NCBI GenBank assembly: GCA_963514095.1
Contig: OY741282.1
Coordinates: 20,619,102-20,683,101 of the forward strand
From: Eutrigla gurnardus
Lineage: Eukaryota > Chordata > Actinopteri > Perciformes > Triglidae
Length of the DNA: 64,000 nucleotides
Direction of reading: 5' to 3'
Under the pieces are notes generated by a model that was not told the origin of the DNA, searched no databases, and saw only the letters and a list, made by a program, of their open reading frames with translations. Both the position numbers and the translations under genes were made by a program. Position 1 is the first letter of the stretch. Each line of letters opens with the position of its first letter. Below, one piece after another: positions 37,083 to 46,919 of this stretch.

Positions 37083-37088
37083 AATAAA
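37083..37088 (+). terminator. Polyadenylation signal in 5' LTR
   Basis: aataaa within R. The functional equivalent for proviral transcripts is in the 3' LTR at 55417-55422. Confidence 0.7.
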
Positions 37089-37190
37089 GCGCTGTTTTTG
37101 ATACAACTTATAAACTCTCCTCGTATGTTTGAGCTTAATATCCATATTCAAGCTCAATATTCAAGCTTACTATTTTTTCCACAACAAATC

Positions 37191-37208
37191 TGGTAGCAGA
37201 GGATGGTT
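37191..37208 (+). promoter_or_regulatory. ERV primer-binding site, initiator tRNA-Met
   Basis: TGGTAGCAGAGGATGGTT, four bases after the LTR, is complementary over 18 of 18 bases to the 3' end of vertebrate initiator tRNA-Met (ending ...CCTCTGCTACCA). Few retroviruses use this tRNA. It is common among LTR retrotransposons. Confidence 0.9.
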
Positions 37209-37344
37209 ACGAGATAAGCTTGAGGAGAAGACAATCCTAACGACTATCTCCTGTCTTGTAGACGGAGGAGGTTTCCTGAGAGAAAGCGGAGGCCAGAAGG
37301 GTTCATCCACTCTCGGGAAAGTTGATCACTGAGCGCTCAACCGA

Positions 37345-37353
37345 AAAGGTAAG
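37345..37353 (+). promoter_or_regulatory. Candidate major splice donor
   Basis: aaaag|gtaagc in the leader (GT at 37349-37350) matches the consensus well and lies between the primer site and gag, as expected for the env-mRNA donor. Confidence 0.6.
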
Positions 37354-37720
37354 CAGAAGCCTATTTAATTGAATTCTGTATATTGAACATATAAATTAAG
37401 TGATCAACAATTACCGAGTGTGAGTATGAATACTTTAGACAAAATTTAACTAAAGGATAAAATGTTAGAAGAGTAAAAGGAAAGCATATTCTGCAAAAGT
37501 GATAAAATAACTCTGCCATAGTGTGTACACATGTGTGACTGAACCTAACAGAAAACACGAGATGAAGGACGAATAGAAGGGCTCTTATGTGTGTAGTATC
37601 GTGAAGTAGCGGACACACCACACTCCGTGAATCATGAGAATTCTTGCACATAATTAAGCCGCTCTATTAACGATCATAGCGTGTTTTGGGTTAACCAACA
37701 GACTGCATAACTAGTACTAT

Positions 37721-37975
37721 GTAATTTGGAAATCGACACAATTCCTCCGGGACCGCGCTGTCCAGTAGAGAAGCGTAGGCAGTGGTTGTGATACAGGACA
37801 TTTATGTAATTTGGAACAGATACAATTCCTCCGGGACCGCGCTGTCCAATAGAGAAGCGTAGGCAGTGGTTGTAATACAGGAAAGCGTATAGTAATTTGG
37901 AACAGATACAATTCCTCCGGGACCGCGCTGTCCAGCAGAGAAGCGTAGGCAGCGGTTGTAATACGTAAAATTTAA
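37721..37975 (+). repeat. Three ~86-bp tandem repeats in ERV leader
   Basis: Copies start at 37721, 37806 and 37892, each with gtaatttgga and ctccgggaccgcgctgtcc. Each includes a GGAC/GTCC stem with a loop containing the palindrome CGCG, a possible dimerisation or packaging structure. The block ends directly before the gag start codon. Confidence 0.85.
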
Positions 37976-37982
37976 ACATGGC

Positions 37983-40616
37983 ATGGAGTCTTTTGATATA
38001 GACATAGAAGAAGAAGTAGCCGACACCCTGTTGCACGCTCCAGGAGGTGACTCTCTTCACTCAGCAGCAACTGCAGGAACACACACACCAACGATAACGG
38101 AAGTGAGCAGACAGATACTAGAATTAGAAAAGCTTATTAAGGCGAGTTTGGTATATAAACCTAGTGGGATTGGGGTTGATGTGGGTAACGTCAGGAGCAA
38201 TTCTTTTGATTATATTGAGGGACTGAACGAGAGGGGAATGGAAGACTTTGTGGAGACCTTGAAGGCTAGAGTTAGGACTGAGGATAGAAGTAAAAAGGGA
38301 GATGGGAAGATAGTTAAGACAGTAGCGAAAAGGTGGGAGATCAAGGGATGGATCACCAAGGACGGGCAGCCATCAAGAGAAGCCATGAATATGATGGTGA
38401 ATGATGTCAAACGAAGATTACAGAGAGCCCGACAGAACATGGAGACTGAAAAAGACAAGCAATCATTTTTCAGACCACACAAAAAGGCGTTCGAAGAACA
38501 AGAAGAAGAGACAAGAGTGGCAAACCTAATGCTAAAAGACCTGTTCCAGCAGAGGAAAATAGAGAGGGGAGACAAACATGAAGAGACACAGGATGTTGGA
38601 GAAGCGCAGGGAGTGAGAGGCCTATATCCAGTCTTATCAGAAAAGTCAACAACTGGGCCTCCAGAAACGACACCTCCCCCAACAGCCCCCCCTTCCTACA
38701 CACACAACAACCCATTTATGCCTGCACAGACAACAGGCACAGCAATGCAAGCGCCAGTACTAACCTTGGCCGGCGTGGAGGTCCACGTACAAGATAAAGA
38801 CAGAGAGGAAATGAAGAGAGAAATAGAAAGACTGCAACAGCGACTAGAGGCGCTGGAGCCCCCTGGAGGACCAAGACGTCAAAGCAGGTCGGAAACAACC
38901 TACCCAAAAAGTGAAACAGAGGGATCCCTCGCAAACAATCCTTTGATGCCACCTAGTGGCAGAAACCATACCGACCCAAGGAAGGAGAGGCCAACCGGAG
39001 TAGCGCCTCCTGCCTGCAGTACCGGAGGCCGAGAGGAGGAAGAGGAACAGGGAGCGGCTGGAGGATACAATCCTAAATCAATGACATGTGGATACGATCA
39101 GGACTTCATGAGAGACAACACAGACCACTTTGGCCTACCGACAGGAGGGGCAGAGATATTTCAACTGATTGATCTAAGTGACATGGCCGCTCCAAATCCA
39201 AGAACCCCGCCAAGGAGCCCAAGCCCCACCAGAAGGCGAACGGAGGATGAGCGGATAGATGAAATTATTGCAAATATGAGGGATGGACTGCACCTACCAG
39301 CAGAAAAGACAAACCTGCAAATGAAGGGCAGGTTTTATGGGGAAACCACAAGGATTCCACATCCCCCCGAGAAGGCACCCTCCCCAGCAGGAATGCGGCT
39401 AAGGTCAGGAGCGGTGATGGCTCCACAACCTGCCAGTATCAAGAAGAGCAGATGTTACAACCCACAAGAGCCCCTAATGAGGCCGTTAGGAGAGAGCCTG
39501 GGAGCGGCCTTCCCTTTGAGACCGGTGCCAGGAGGAGGGGGACACGTCCAATACATACCATTCACGTTCGGAGACCTGGACACGCTGAACTCCAGGCTGC
39601 CCAACCTCCATTCAGGGTCCACACCGTGGATGGAGGCGTTCCTGACACAGACCGCTGGGAACGTCATGGCACTGGGAGACATGAGGGCGATTCTGGGAAG
39701 AGCCACGGACACAACCACAGCAAGTGCCATATTGGGACAATGTGGGCAACTGGACACGGCTCCATCAACAGTTCCGTTTGGGGCATTTGCCAACAACTTC
39801 TGGACAGTACTGAGACAGCATTACCCAACCCCAGTGGACCGATCAGTGGTGGACACGCTGAAACATCAAGAAGGTGAATCCCCGGACAGTTATATGTCAC
39901 GAGCAAAGAAAGAATGGCAAAAAGCTTTCGGAGAACCACACGACAACACTGAGACCACACTCTCTCTGTGGAGAGCAACAGTGACCAAAGGTTTGCCAGA
40001 AGAGGCAAGAAAACTCCTGGAAAATGTGGTGGGTTTGGGAGAAATGGACGGCCCCATGTGGTGTTCACAGATACGACATTACCTGATAAGACACCAGAAA
40101 GGAGAACAAGGACAGAAAGATGAGATAAAAGGACTAAAAAAGAAGATACTGAAGAAACAACTGGCAGAATTGGAAGAAAAGGAAAAGGCAAAAAAGACGA
40201 AACAAATGCCGGCTGTGACGCCTCCCACACCGGAGGCACCAGCCACCCAGTTGTACCAACAACCACAACAACCATGGCCCCCTCAGGTGCAGCAGCAAGG
40301 CTATCAAAGAGGAGGAGGATTCAGAGGGGGAAGGGGTCGCGCCCAACAAGGGCCCGCCTTCTATTGCTACAACTGTGGCAGACCTGGTCATTATGCGAGA
40401 GACTGCCGAGCAGGAGCTCAACAGACAGGAAACTACGCAGGGCCACCACAAGGAAGAGGAGGACCGGGTCCCTACAGGGGAAGAGGAAGAGGGGGACCAC
40501 CACAGTACGGGCCACAACCCGTCCCACCGACACCGGGGCCTGAGCCGCCCCAGCATCAGGCATATACTGGGGACTGGTACCAGGGACCAGGGACCCAGTG
40601 TCAAGGCTCTTACTGA
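37983..40616 (+). CDS. gag: ERV Gag polyprotein
   Basis: Gag builds the particle: matrix, capsid, nucleocapsid. The 877-residue frame starts at ATG 37983 and ends at TGA 40614. Overlapping late-budding motifs PTAP (residues 233-236) and PPSY (236-239) and a coiled-coil segment (about 265-292) precede a gamma-type capsid (about residues 510-735, with YIPFTFGDL near its start). A charged helix (KKKILKKQLAELEEKEK, about 720-740) follows, then one zinc knuckle CYNCGRPGHYARDC (about 794-807) flanked by Gly/Arg-rich stretches, and a second PPxY (PPQY, 839-842). No glycine follows the initiator Met, so N-myristoylation is not expected. It is longer than the usual gammaretroviral Gag (~540). The frame is intact. 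Confidence 0.92.
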   Translation: MESFDIDIEEEVADTLLHAPGGDSLHSAATAGTHTPTITEVSRQILELEKLIKASLVYKPSGIGVDVGNVRSNSFDYIEGLNERGMEDFVETLKARVRTEDRSKKGDGKIVKTVAKRWEIKGWITKDGQPSREAMNMMVNDVKRRLQRARQNMETEKDKQSFFRPHKKAFEEQEEETRVANLMLKDLFQQRKIERGDKHEETQDVGEAQGVRGLYPVLSEKSTTGPPETTPPPTAPPSYTHNNPFMPAQTTGTAMQAPVLTLAGVEVHVQDKDREEMKREIERLQQRLEALEPPGGPRRQSRSETTYPKSETEGSLANNPLMPPSGRNHTDPRKERPTGVAPPACSTGGREEEEEQGAAGGYNPKSMTCGYDQDFMRDNTDHFGLPTGGAEIFQLIDLSDMAAPNPRTPPRSPSPTRRRTEDERIDEIIANMRDGLHLPAEKTNLQMKGRFYGETTRIPHPPEKAPSPAGMRLRSGAVMAPQPASIKKSRCYNPQEPLMRPLGESLGAAFPLRPVPGGGGHVQYIPFTFGDLDTLNSRLPNLHSGSTPWMEAFLTQTAGNVMALGDMRAILGRATDTTTASAILGQCGQLDTAPSTVPFGAFANNFWTVLRQHYPTPVDRSVVDTLKHQEGESPDSYMSRAKKEWQKAFGEPHDNTETTLSLWRATVTKGLPEEARKLLENVVGLGEMDGPMWCSQIRHYLIRHQKGEQGQKDEIKGLKKKILKKQLAELEEKEKAKKTKQMPAVTPPTPEAPATQLYQQPQQPWPPQVQQQGYQRGGGFRGGRGRAQQGPAFYCYNCGRPGHYARDCRAGAQQTGNYAGPPQGRGGPGPYRGRGRGGPPQYGPQPVPPTPGPEPPQHQAYTGDWYQGPGTQCQGSY
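40614..40616 (+). other. gag/pro readthrough stop codon (UGA C)
   Basis: The TGA ending gag is followed by C and then by an open frame in the same phase that encodes the protease. This implies stop-codon readthrough rather than frameshifting. UGA followed by C is a leaky context. Confidence 0.75.
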
Positions 40617-41309
40617 CACGCCCCTCCACCAAGACAAGAAGCGGTGCACTTCGGACTAACCACAGAGCCTCTCCTAACACTCAATATTAATGGGCGGCTA
40701 CACACCATGCTGGCGGATTCAGGAGCCACCTATTCTTGTCTAACAACACCGCAACAATCTTCGAATATAACCCAATCGGTGGTCGGCGTGACGGGTTTAC
40801 CACAAGTACAGTACTTTTCGGAACCGCTCCCGGTGGAATACCAGGGACACCAACTCTCACATTCCTTCTTGTTGGCACCACAATGCCCGGTAAATCTTTT
40901 GGGAAGAGACCTAATGTGCAAAATGAGACTAACAATTTACATGAACAATGACGGAGTACATGTAACAACCAGCCCGCCACCATCGACACCCGAAAACCCA
41001 GTGAGGCTCATGATGCTTGCACCTGAAGTAAAAGAACCCCTCATGGCGGACCAAGAGGTATTTTGGCTACGCCTCCTGGAAAATGGCCCAAGGACCCCAC
41101 AGATACAGTATCAATTCCACCTTTTAAAGTCACGCATATTCGCCCTCCACCCTTACAAAATGCCGCTGGATCACGTACATTGCACCATGAACGTGGAGTC
41201 AGACCCGGATAGCCCCTACACTGATGACTGGGACGAAAACATGGGTCATCTACACCCTCCCATTGTATGCAGCCATATCTACTGCGGGAAAGAGGGAGTC
41301 GCGGCCAGG
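40617..41309 (+). pseudogene. pro: ERV protease and start of pol, cut by gypsy insertion
   Basis: In frame with gag beyond the UGA. It has the aspartic-protease active site LADSGATYS (DSGA codons 40716-40727) and the downstream LLGRD motif (near 40905). There is no ATG of its own, as expected for a readthrough product. At 41310 the Ty3/gypsy LTR interrupts the frame. The downstream pol frame at 48011 is offset by exactly the amount that element plus its 4-bp duplication adds, so the break is the insertion and not older decay. Confidence 0.88.
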
Positions 41310-42172
41310 TGTAACGCGCAGCCTTGTTCTGGGCTGAACATTAACTCTCCAAGGGGTTCATGGAAAAATAGACTTCATGTAAAAATTAAACAAACGAAAC
41401 GCCACCGTGGTGCAATTTAACGTAAAGATCCACGTCACTTTTAATTTAGACGGGCTTTCCCAGCTCGGCCGCTCTGAGCGCAAAATGATCACCAAAATAA
41501 ATTAATTACATACAAGGCACGCAAAAAACCCCGGTCTTTCCACTTTGTAAATTAAGTAAATAACCCCCCCCAAACGAAATATCACTTATTGAACCGAATG
41601 GTTCACGATAAATATGTCCACAAGTCGCAAACTTTCCGATACTCAGGAACAATACAACGCCGAGCGGCTCGGGCGCCGGAGGAAAAACAAACAAACAAAA
41701 GGAGTCAGTCTCACCCCGTTTACCCGCGGTCCTTTGTGTCAGTCCACCGGGAACAGAGTCAACCAGGAGGGAAACTCAACTGGCCTCCGCCTGACCAGGA
41801 GGGAAACTCGACTGGACTCCGCCGGACCAGGAGGGAAACTCTACTGGCGGCTCCGTTCGCTTAGTCCGTGCCTCGGCTCCGTCCGATACAACGCAGTCTA
41901 AGTTACGCCGCTCTCCCCCCTCTACCGCCAGCCGTCCACCATCTCTTCCGACCATCACCAGGTGTCCTCCTCCACCTGGTCCACGTCACATCCTCCCTTT
42001 ATCCCCTCGGCCCACAAATTTTGCTATTCCTATTTATAATAATTTCAAGGCACCCAAACTACCCATTTAGTTTACAGACTACATCTCACATCAGGCAACC
42101 AAGTGCACTTTTCTTTTAAACCTTTGTTTGCACACTGTACATTTTATTTCATGTCAAGGTGACGCTGTCACA
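41310..42172 (-). repeat. Ty3/gypsy 3' LTR (in element orientation)
   Basis: 863 bp, tgt...aca. In element orientation it starts TGTGACAGCGTCACC at 42172. The polyprotein stop lies just inside it. A small CAGGAGGGAAACTC-type tandem repeat sits at about 41760-41850. Confidence 0.95.
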
Positions 42173-45100
42173 GATCCCCCCCCCCCCCAGCCGGAGGTAT
42201 CGGAGGCTGAACCCCGAAAAAGGGTTTCAGGTTGACCACGTTGACTGTGTCTACCCTCTTACCCTGGTCGTTCGTCTGTATCAGGTAGTTTATGGGGCCT
42301 AACTTTCTCACCACTGTCGCTGGACCTGACCATTTAGGCGCAAGCTTGGATGAGAATCCGTCTGATGCTTTGGAAAGTGGGTGTGTGCGGACCCAGACCT
42401 GGTCTCCCAGGAGGAGTTGTACACCTCTCCTCCGGGTATTATAATACCTGGCTTGTCTGGCCTGACAGACTCCCACTCGCCTTTTAACCTCCTCAGCCAT
42501 CTCCTTTTGCCTCTCCAGGAGCTGGTAGGGCGACTGCTGGGGCGAAGGTGGCGAACCAATCAATCGCTCCAACGGGCCTTTGAGGGCTCTTCCCAGCGCC
42601 AGCTCTGCAGGAGATCTACCCGTAGTCTCATGCTGGGCGGCGTTGATGGCAAAGCGAAACTCTCGGATCCACTGATCCCATTTGTCATGCTGGTCCCCAA
42701 CATAAGAGGCAATCATGGTTTTGATGGTTCTATTAAAACGTTCTGTTAGATTGGCCTGAGGATGATAACTGGTAGTGAACTTCTGTGTCACTCCCCAGGT
42801 CTTACAGAGGTTAGCCATCTCATGGCCAGTGAACTGAGGCCCCCGATCCGTCACCAGCTCCTGCGGGACTCCGAACCGGGTAAAAATCTCATCCTTGAGG
42901 ATGGGGATGATGCGAGGGGATTTGCTGTCTTTGAGGGGAAACATTTCAACCCACTTTGTGAAGTAATCCACAATCACCAAAAGGAACTTATTGCCCTTCT
43001 TACTGCGAGGGAATGGCCCCATAAGGTCCATACCAAGCTTCTCCCATGGACCTTCGACTGTGGTGGGCTGCATGAATCCGGCTGGCTTTTGGTTGTCAGC
43101 CTTGTATAGCTGGCAGGTCTGGCAGTTCCTGACATGATCCCAGACATCTTTCCGAACCGTCGACCACCAAGCTACGTCAAGGACCCTAATCAGGGTCTTG
43201 AGTCTGCCCAGATGGCCGCTTAAGGGATGGCCATGAAAGTACTCCAGGAAACTGGGTACGAGGGCTTTTGGTACCACTAGTTGGAAGTTCTCACCTCCAT
43301 CTTTTACAGGCGACTTCCGGTACAGCAGGCCCTGTACCAATGTAAACTCCACCCTTCCGGGTCTACTCGTGGTGGACGTGACCTGCTTTACCCTCTCCAA
43401 GGTCTCAGGATCCTTTTCCTGAGTTTCTCTTATCTCCGCCAGTGAAGTTGGGAGATCGGAGGGAGAAAGGGAAGTATTTAATGCCACCCAGGCTGCAGGG
43501 GCATTTGGCTCTGATACCGCCCTCGACAGGGCGTCTGGGACAATATTTTGTAACCCTTTTCGATACTGGACCCTAAATTGAAACTGCTGGAGCCTCAGGG
43601 TCCACCGTGTCAGCCTGGAGGATGTTTTAGGGCAGTTGAAAGCCCAGGTCAGAGCCGCATGATCTGTATAAACAGAGAACTCCTTTCCCTCCAAATAATG
43701 TCGCCATTTCTCAACCGCCCAGACAACGGCCAGGCACTCCTTCTCGGAGGTAGAATAGTTGCATTCCGCGCCTCGCAACCCCCTGGATGCGTAAGCAACC
43801 ACCTTCTCCCCCTCCTCAGCGACTTGCACCAACACCGCCCCCAGCCCAACCTCACTGGCATCGGTGTGCACCTCAAACGGAAGTCCGTGGTCAGGCTGAG
43901 TAAGGATAGGAGCACTCACCAAGGCCTGCTTCAGCTGTTCAAAGCTCTGCTGGCATTCTTCCGTCCAGGCCCACTCCACCTCCTTCCTCGTCAGACGATG
44001 CAGGGGAGCGGCAAGGTTTGCAAAATGGGATATAAATTTGTGATACCACCCGACGAGTCCCAGGAAGCGTTGCAGGGCCTTGATGTTGGTAGGCGTCGGA
44101 TAGGCGGTCACTGCCAACGTCTTTTCGGGATCCACCCGTACGCCTTTCTCCGAGACAACATGGCCGAGAAACTTAAGTTCACTACAGAGGAAATTGCACT
44201 TTTTGAGATTCAGGGTCAGATTGGCCTCACTTAGCCTCTCCATGACATCATTGAGATCCTTCAGGTGCTGTTCTGTTGTGGGAGAAAAAACGTTGACATC
44301 GTCAATGTACACAAAACATATTCTTCCTCTGAGGGCCCCCAGCACCTTCTCCATAAGGCGCTGGAATGTAGCCCCGGCATTTTTCAACCCAAACGGCATG
44401 CACTTAAACTGGTAGAGGCCAATGGGGGTAATGACAGCCGTCTTGGCTTTGCTCTCTTCCGCCATCGCCACCTGCCAGTATCCTGACTTTAAATCCAGGG
44501 TGCTGAAAACAGCAGCCCCGTGCATTGACTCCAACAAATCATGGATGATGGGCATGGGGTAGGCGTCCTGGTGCGTCTTGGCGTTCAGAGGCCGAAAATC
44601 CACACAGAACCTCATGGACTTGTCAGGCTTTGGAACCAGGACCACAGGTGAGGCCCAAGCGGACTGGGAGGGTTCTATGATGCCATCTTTGAGCATCTGC
44701 TCCACATGGTCAATAATAATTTGGCGTTTGTAGGGAGACACTCTATACGCTCTACAGCGTACTGGCACGTTATCAGTAACAAAGATCTGATGCTCTTCCA
44801 CAGTGGTTGCCCCTAACTTTCCTGAACACACCTTTGGCCAGGCCTCGAAAAGCTCTCGGATTTCCAGGGGGTAACTGGAAAAATCCAGAACAGGGTCGAT
44901 CTGGCTGCTACTCACCCCTGGGAGAGGGAGTGCCATGATGAGACTCACACTGACCTGTGGGCTCGGTTTTCCAGGGTTCTGAGAGAGGAAAGAATAGAAC
45001 GTGTACCCTCTCGGCCCCTTCACTCCATACGTTAGATCACCCAGATTTATAATGGTGGATGTCTTGGTGAGAAAATCTAAACCTAGGATGATAGGGAACG

Positions 45101-46919
45101 CCAAGTTGTCATCCGCTATTATGTATGTCTCTATCGACCACATCATGTCATGCCAGTTGTACAGCAACTGAATTTTGCCAAGGACTCCATGGCAGGTCTT
45201 TCCATCAGCCAGGGCAAAGCTTTGGTTCTCACTTGGCCTCAGTTGTTCCCCCTCTTGCGCCACCTGTACCCACTGGCTATGCCTCATAAGAGAGTAAGTA
45301 CAGGCGGTATCAAAAACGGCCTGACACTGTCTTCCTCTCACCTCTATCGGCACATGCAGAAGAGATGAGGTTTTCTCTTTTCCACGCCGCACCACAGTCA
45401 CCACATCCGCAGGCTTCTTTGACATCCACTTCTCCGGTGGCTTTTTTGCCATCCTCCCCTTTGCTTTCTGTTGGTCCACCTTCCCCCAATACTCCTTAGC
45501 AGCCGTACAGTCCTTCTCCACCAACGTGCCCACGGAAACCAGCTGCTCCACAGTAGTGACGGTGCCCCGGAGGCACCCAGCAATTCTGGGGTTGCAGTTA
45601 TTGAGGATCTTCCTCACTAACTCAGTTTCAGAGATTTCAGGCTTCCACCGTAAACAGAGTGCACGATAGTCATAGGCAAAATCTCTCACACACTGTTCAG
45701 GCAGCTGCACCATATCCCTGAGCTTCTCTTCGACCTCTGCGAGGTAATCAGGAGGAAGGAAGGCGGCCTGAAACGCCTCCTTGAACTCCACCCAACTATG
45801 GACCTTACTTTTGGCTACACTCCACCAACTATTGGCCGGCCCTTTAAGCACACTGGATAAGGCACCAACTAGCTCTGCATCACTCAACGGCCGTACCGCA
45901 AGAAAGGTCTCACATTGATCAACGAAGTTTAGAGCATCGGCTACCTCCCGAGACCCGCAGAATGAGGGAAAGTCTATGTGAACAGCAGGTTTCGAATGCA
46001 CCACTGCCGCTCCAGTGACCTTGCTGGGAGACGCACTGCAAGGAGCAGTGATATCCATCCCCTCCAAGCCTGACTGAAACATGGCCGGTGGCGTTAGACC
46101 AGAGGTTGGGGCCTGAGACTGTGTCTCTGTCACATTCGAGCTCCTAAGGGGCTCTAGTGGCTCACTGAGGGAGGCAGCACCGAAGGCTGGAGGAGACATA
46201 AGAGGAAGTCCGCTGTCAAAAGTGACATTAAGGGGTGGAAGCTGACCATGATGGGCCACGTGGCGGGGCTGTTCATGGCTCAGAGAAGCTGCGTCGCTGG
46301 TGGTTGGAGCCCGCGACCCCCCGATGGCGTTGGAGTCTGGAGTGGAGCGTCCCTGGGCTGGTACGGGGCCCCTAGCTCCGAAGAGGGATGCGGGGACCAC
46401 TGTGCGACTTAAGCGCTTCAACCGCTGAATCTCTGCACTCCACTTTTCATCCCTCCTCTGCAAACACTCCACTAGCTGGACCTCGAACCGCTTGAGAGTG
46501 CTCATCACCCGATGCTCCAAATGTTCAACGTTTGTGTCCACATAGCCCCTAATGCTGTCCTCTCTGTTCAACGTGCTAGTGACTGAGTCGCGAAAATCTC
46601 CTTCCAACATGTGCACCTTATCAATTACTGTCTTTAGCTCCTCCCCAAGGGTAGAGATGGCAGGCAGACCAAGGTAAGAGGTGCTGTCTCCCTCCTCCAC
46701 ACCGTCTTCAGGGTCCGGCTCAGACAGATACAGTGAGCTAATCAGGGATGTTATCTCCCCCACAGGATTTCGCCTGGTGACCCACTCATCTCCCCCATTC
46801 TCATGGTGCTGATCCGCGGCTTCATGCACCGATATGGGAGTAGACGCCTGTGTGCCTTCACTGGCAGCCTGACTGCCGGCATCAATTTCACCCAGGGGCA
46901 GATTCTCTTCAGTAGCCAT
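42168..46919 (-). CDS. Ty3/gypsy Gag-Pol fusion polyprotein
   Basis: One uninterrupted frame of 1583 codons from ATG 46919 to TGA 42168. Residue positions are approximate. A retrotransposon Gag domain (about 315-480, with PANSWWSVAKS and FKEAFQAAFLP) comes first. No CCHC knuckle is seen. The protease region has VFDTACTYSLM (about 537), DTA where most relatives have DSG or DTG. RT carries LDLKSGYWQV, FGLKNAGATFQ and YIDD (about 872). RNase H carries HTDAS (about 1020) and TDHAAL. Integrase has an HHCC finger (HLGRLKT to CQTC, about 1234-1275) and catalytic D, D, E with VTDRGPQF (about 1357) and LTERFNR (about 1391). A GDQVWVR/KWSGP tail follows. It looks coding-competent, which fits the near-identical LTRs. 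Confidence 0.95.
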   Translation of the reverse strand: MATEENLPLGEIDAGSQAASEGTQASTPISVHEAADQHHENGGDEWVTRRNPVGEITSLISSLYLSEPDPEDGVEEGDSTSYLGLPAISTLGEELKTVIDKVHMLEGDFRDSVTSTLNREDSIRGYVDTNVEHLEHRVMSTLKRFEVQLVECLQRRDEKWSAEIQRLKRLSRTVVPASLFGARGPVPAQGRSTPDSNAIGGSRAPTTSDAASLSHEQPRHVAHHGQLPPLNVTFDSGLPLMSPPAFGAASLSEPLEPLRSSNVTETQSQAPTSGLTPPAMFQSGLEGMDITAPCSASPSKVTGAAVVHSKPAVHIDFPSFCGSREVADALNFVDQCETFLAVRPLSDAELVGALSSVLKGPANSWWSVAKSKVHSWVEFKEAFQAAFLPPDYLAEVEEKLRDMVQLPEQCVRDFAYDYRALCLRWKPEISETELVRKILNNCNPRIAGCLRGTVTTVEQLVSVGTLVEKDCTAAKEYWGKVDQQKAKGRMAKKPPEKWMSKKPADVVTVVRRGKEKTSSLLHVPIEVRGRQCQAVFDTACTYSLMRHSQWVQVAQEGEQLRPSENQSFALADGKTCHGVLGKIQLLYNWHDMMWSIETYIIADDNLAFPIILGLDFLTKTSTIINLGDLTYGVKGPRGYTFYSFLSQNPGKPSPQVSVSLIMALPLPGVSSSQIDPVLDFSSYPLEIRELFEAWPKVCSGKLGATTVEEHQIFVTDNVPVRCRAYRVSPYKRQIIIDHVEQMLKDGIIEPSQSAWASPVVLVPKPDKSMRFCVDFRPLNAKTHQDAYPMPIIHDLLESMHGAAVFSTLDLKSGYWQVAMAEESKAKTAVITPIGLYQFKCMPFGLKNAGATFQRLMEKVLGALRGRICFVYIDDVNVFSPTTEQHLKDLNDVMERLSEANLTLNLKKCNFLCSELKFLGHVVSEKGVRVDPEKTLAVTAYPTPTNIKALQRFLGLVGWYHKFISHFANLAAPLHRLTRKEVEWAWTEECQQSFEQLKQALVSAPILTQPDHGLPFEVHTDASEVGLGAVLVQVAEEGEKVVAYASRGLRGAECNYSTSEKECLAVVWAVEKWRHYLEGKEFSVYTDHAALTWAFNCPKTSSRLTRWTLRLQQFQFRVQYRKGLQNIVPDALSRAVSEPNAPAAWVALNTSLSPSDLPTSLAEIRETQEKDPETLERVKQVTSTTSRPGRVEFTLVQGLLYRKSPVKDGGENFQLVVPKALVPSFLEYFHGHPLSGHLGRLKTLIRVLDVAWWSTVRKDVWDHVRNCQTCQLYKADNQKPAGFMQPTTVEGPWEKLGMDLMGPFPRSKKGNKFLLVIVDYFTKWVEMFPLKDSKSPRIIPILKDEIFTRFGVPQELVTDRGPQFTGHEMANLCKTWGVTQKFTTSYHPQANLTERFNRTIKTMIASYVGDQHDKWDQWIREFRFAINAAQHETTGRSPAELALGRALKGPLERLIGSPPSPQQSPYQLLERQKEMAEEVKRRVGVCQARQARYYNTRRRGVQLLLGDQVWVRTHPLSKASDGFSSKLAPKWSGPATVVRKLGPINYLIQTNDQGKRVDTVNVVNLKPFFGVQPPIPPAGGGGDL
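42173..42192 (-). promoter_or_regulatory. Ty3/gypsy polypurine tract
   Basis: In element orientation a run of about fourteen G then atc precedes the LTR, the expected plus-strand primer position. The G tract also encodes the GGGG near the polyprotein C-terminus. Confidence 0.7.

Larger units (their letters stand above)
36451..37186 (+). repeat. ERV 5' LTR (736 bp)
   Basis: Runs from tgtggaagaaaa to ttttttccacaaca. It matches the 3' LTR with six substitutions (around 36561-36562, 36724, 36783, 36807 and 36839), so it is a young insertion. It contains a CCAAT box (36937-36941), a TATA-like ggatatattg (36961-36970) and a polyadenylation signal aataaa (37083-37088). Confidence 0.95.

Noticed and set aside
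40321..40680. Minus-strand frames across gag
   Set aside because: Shadows of the intact gag frame with its zinc knuckle on the plus strand.
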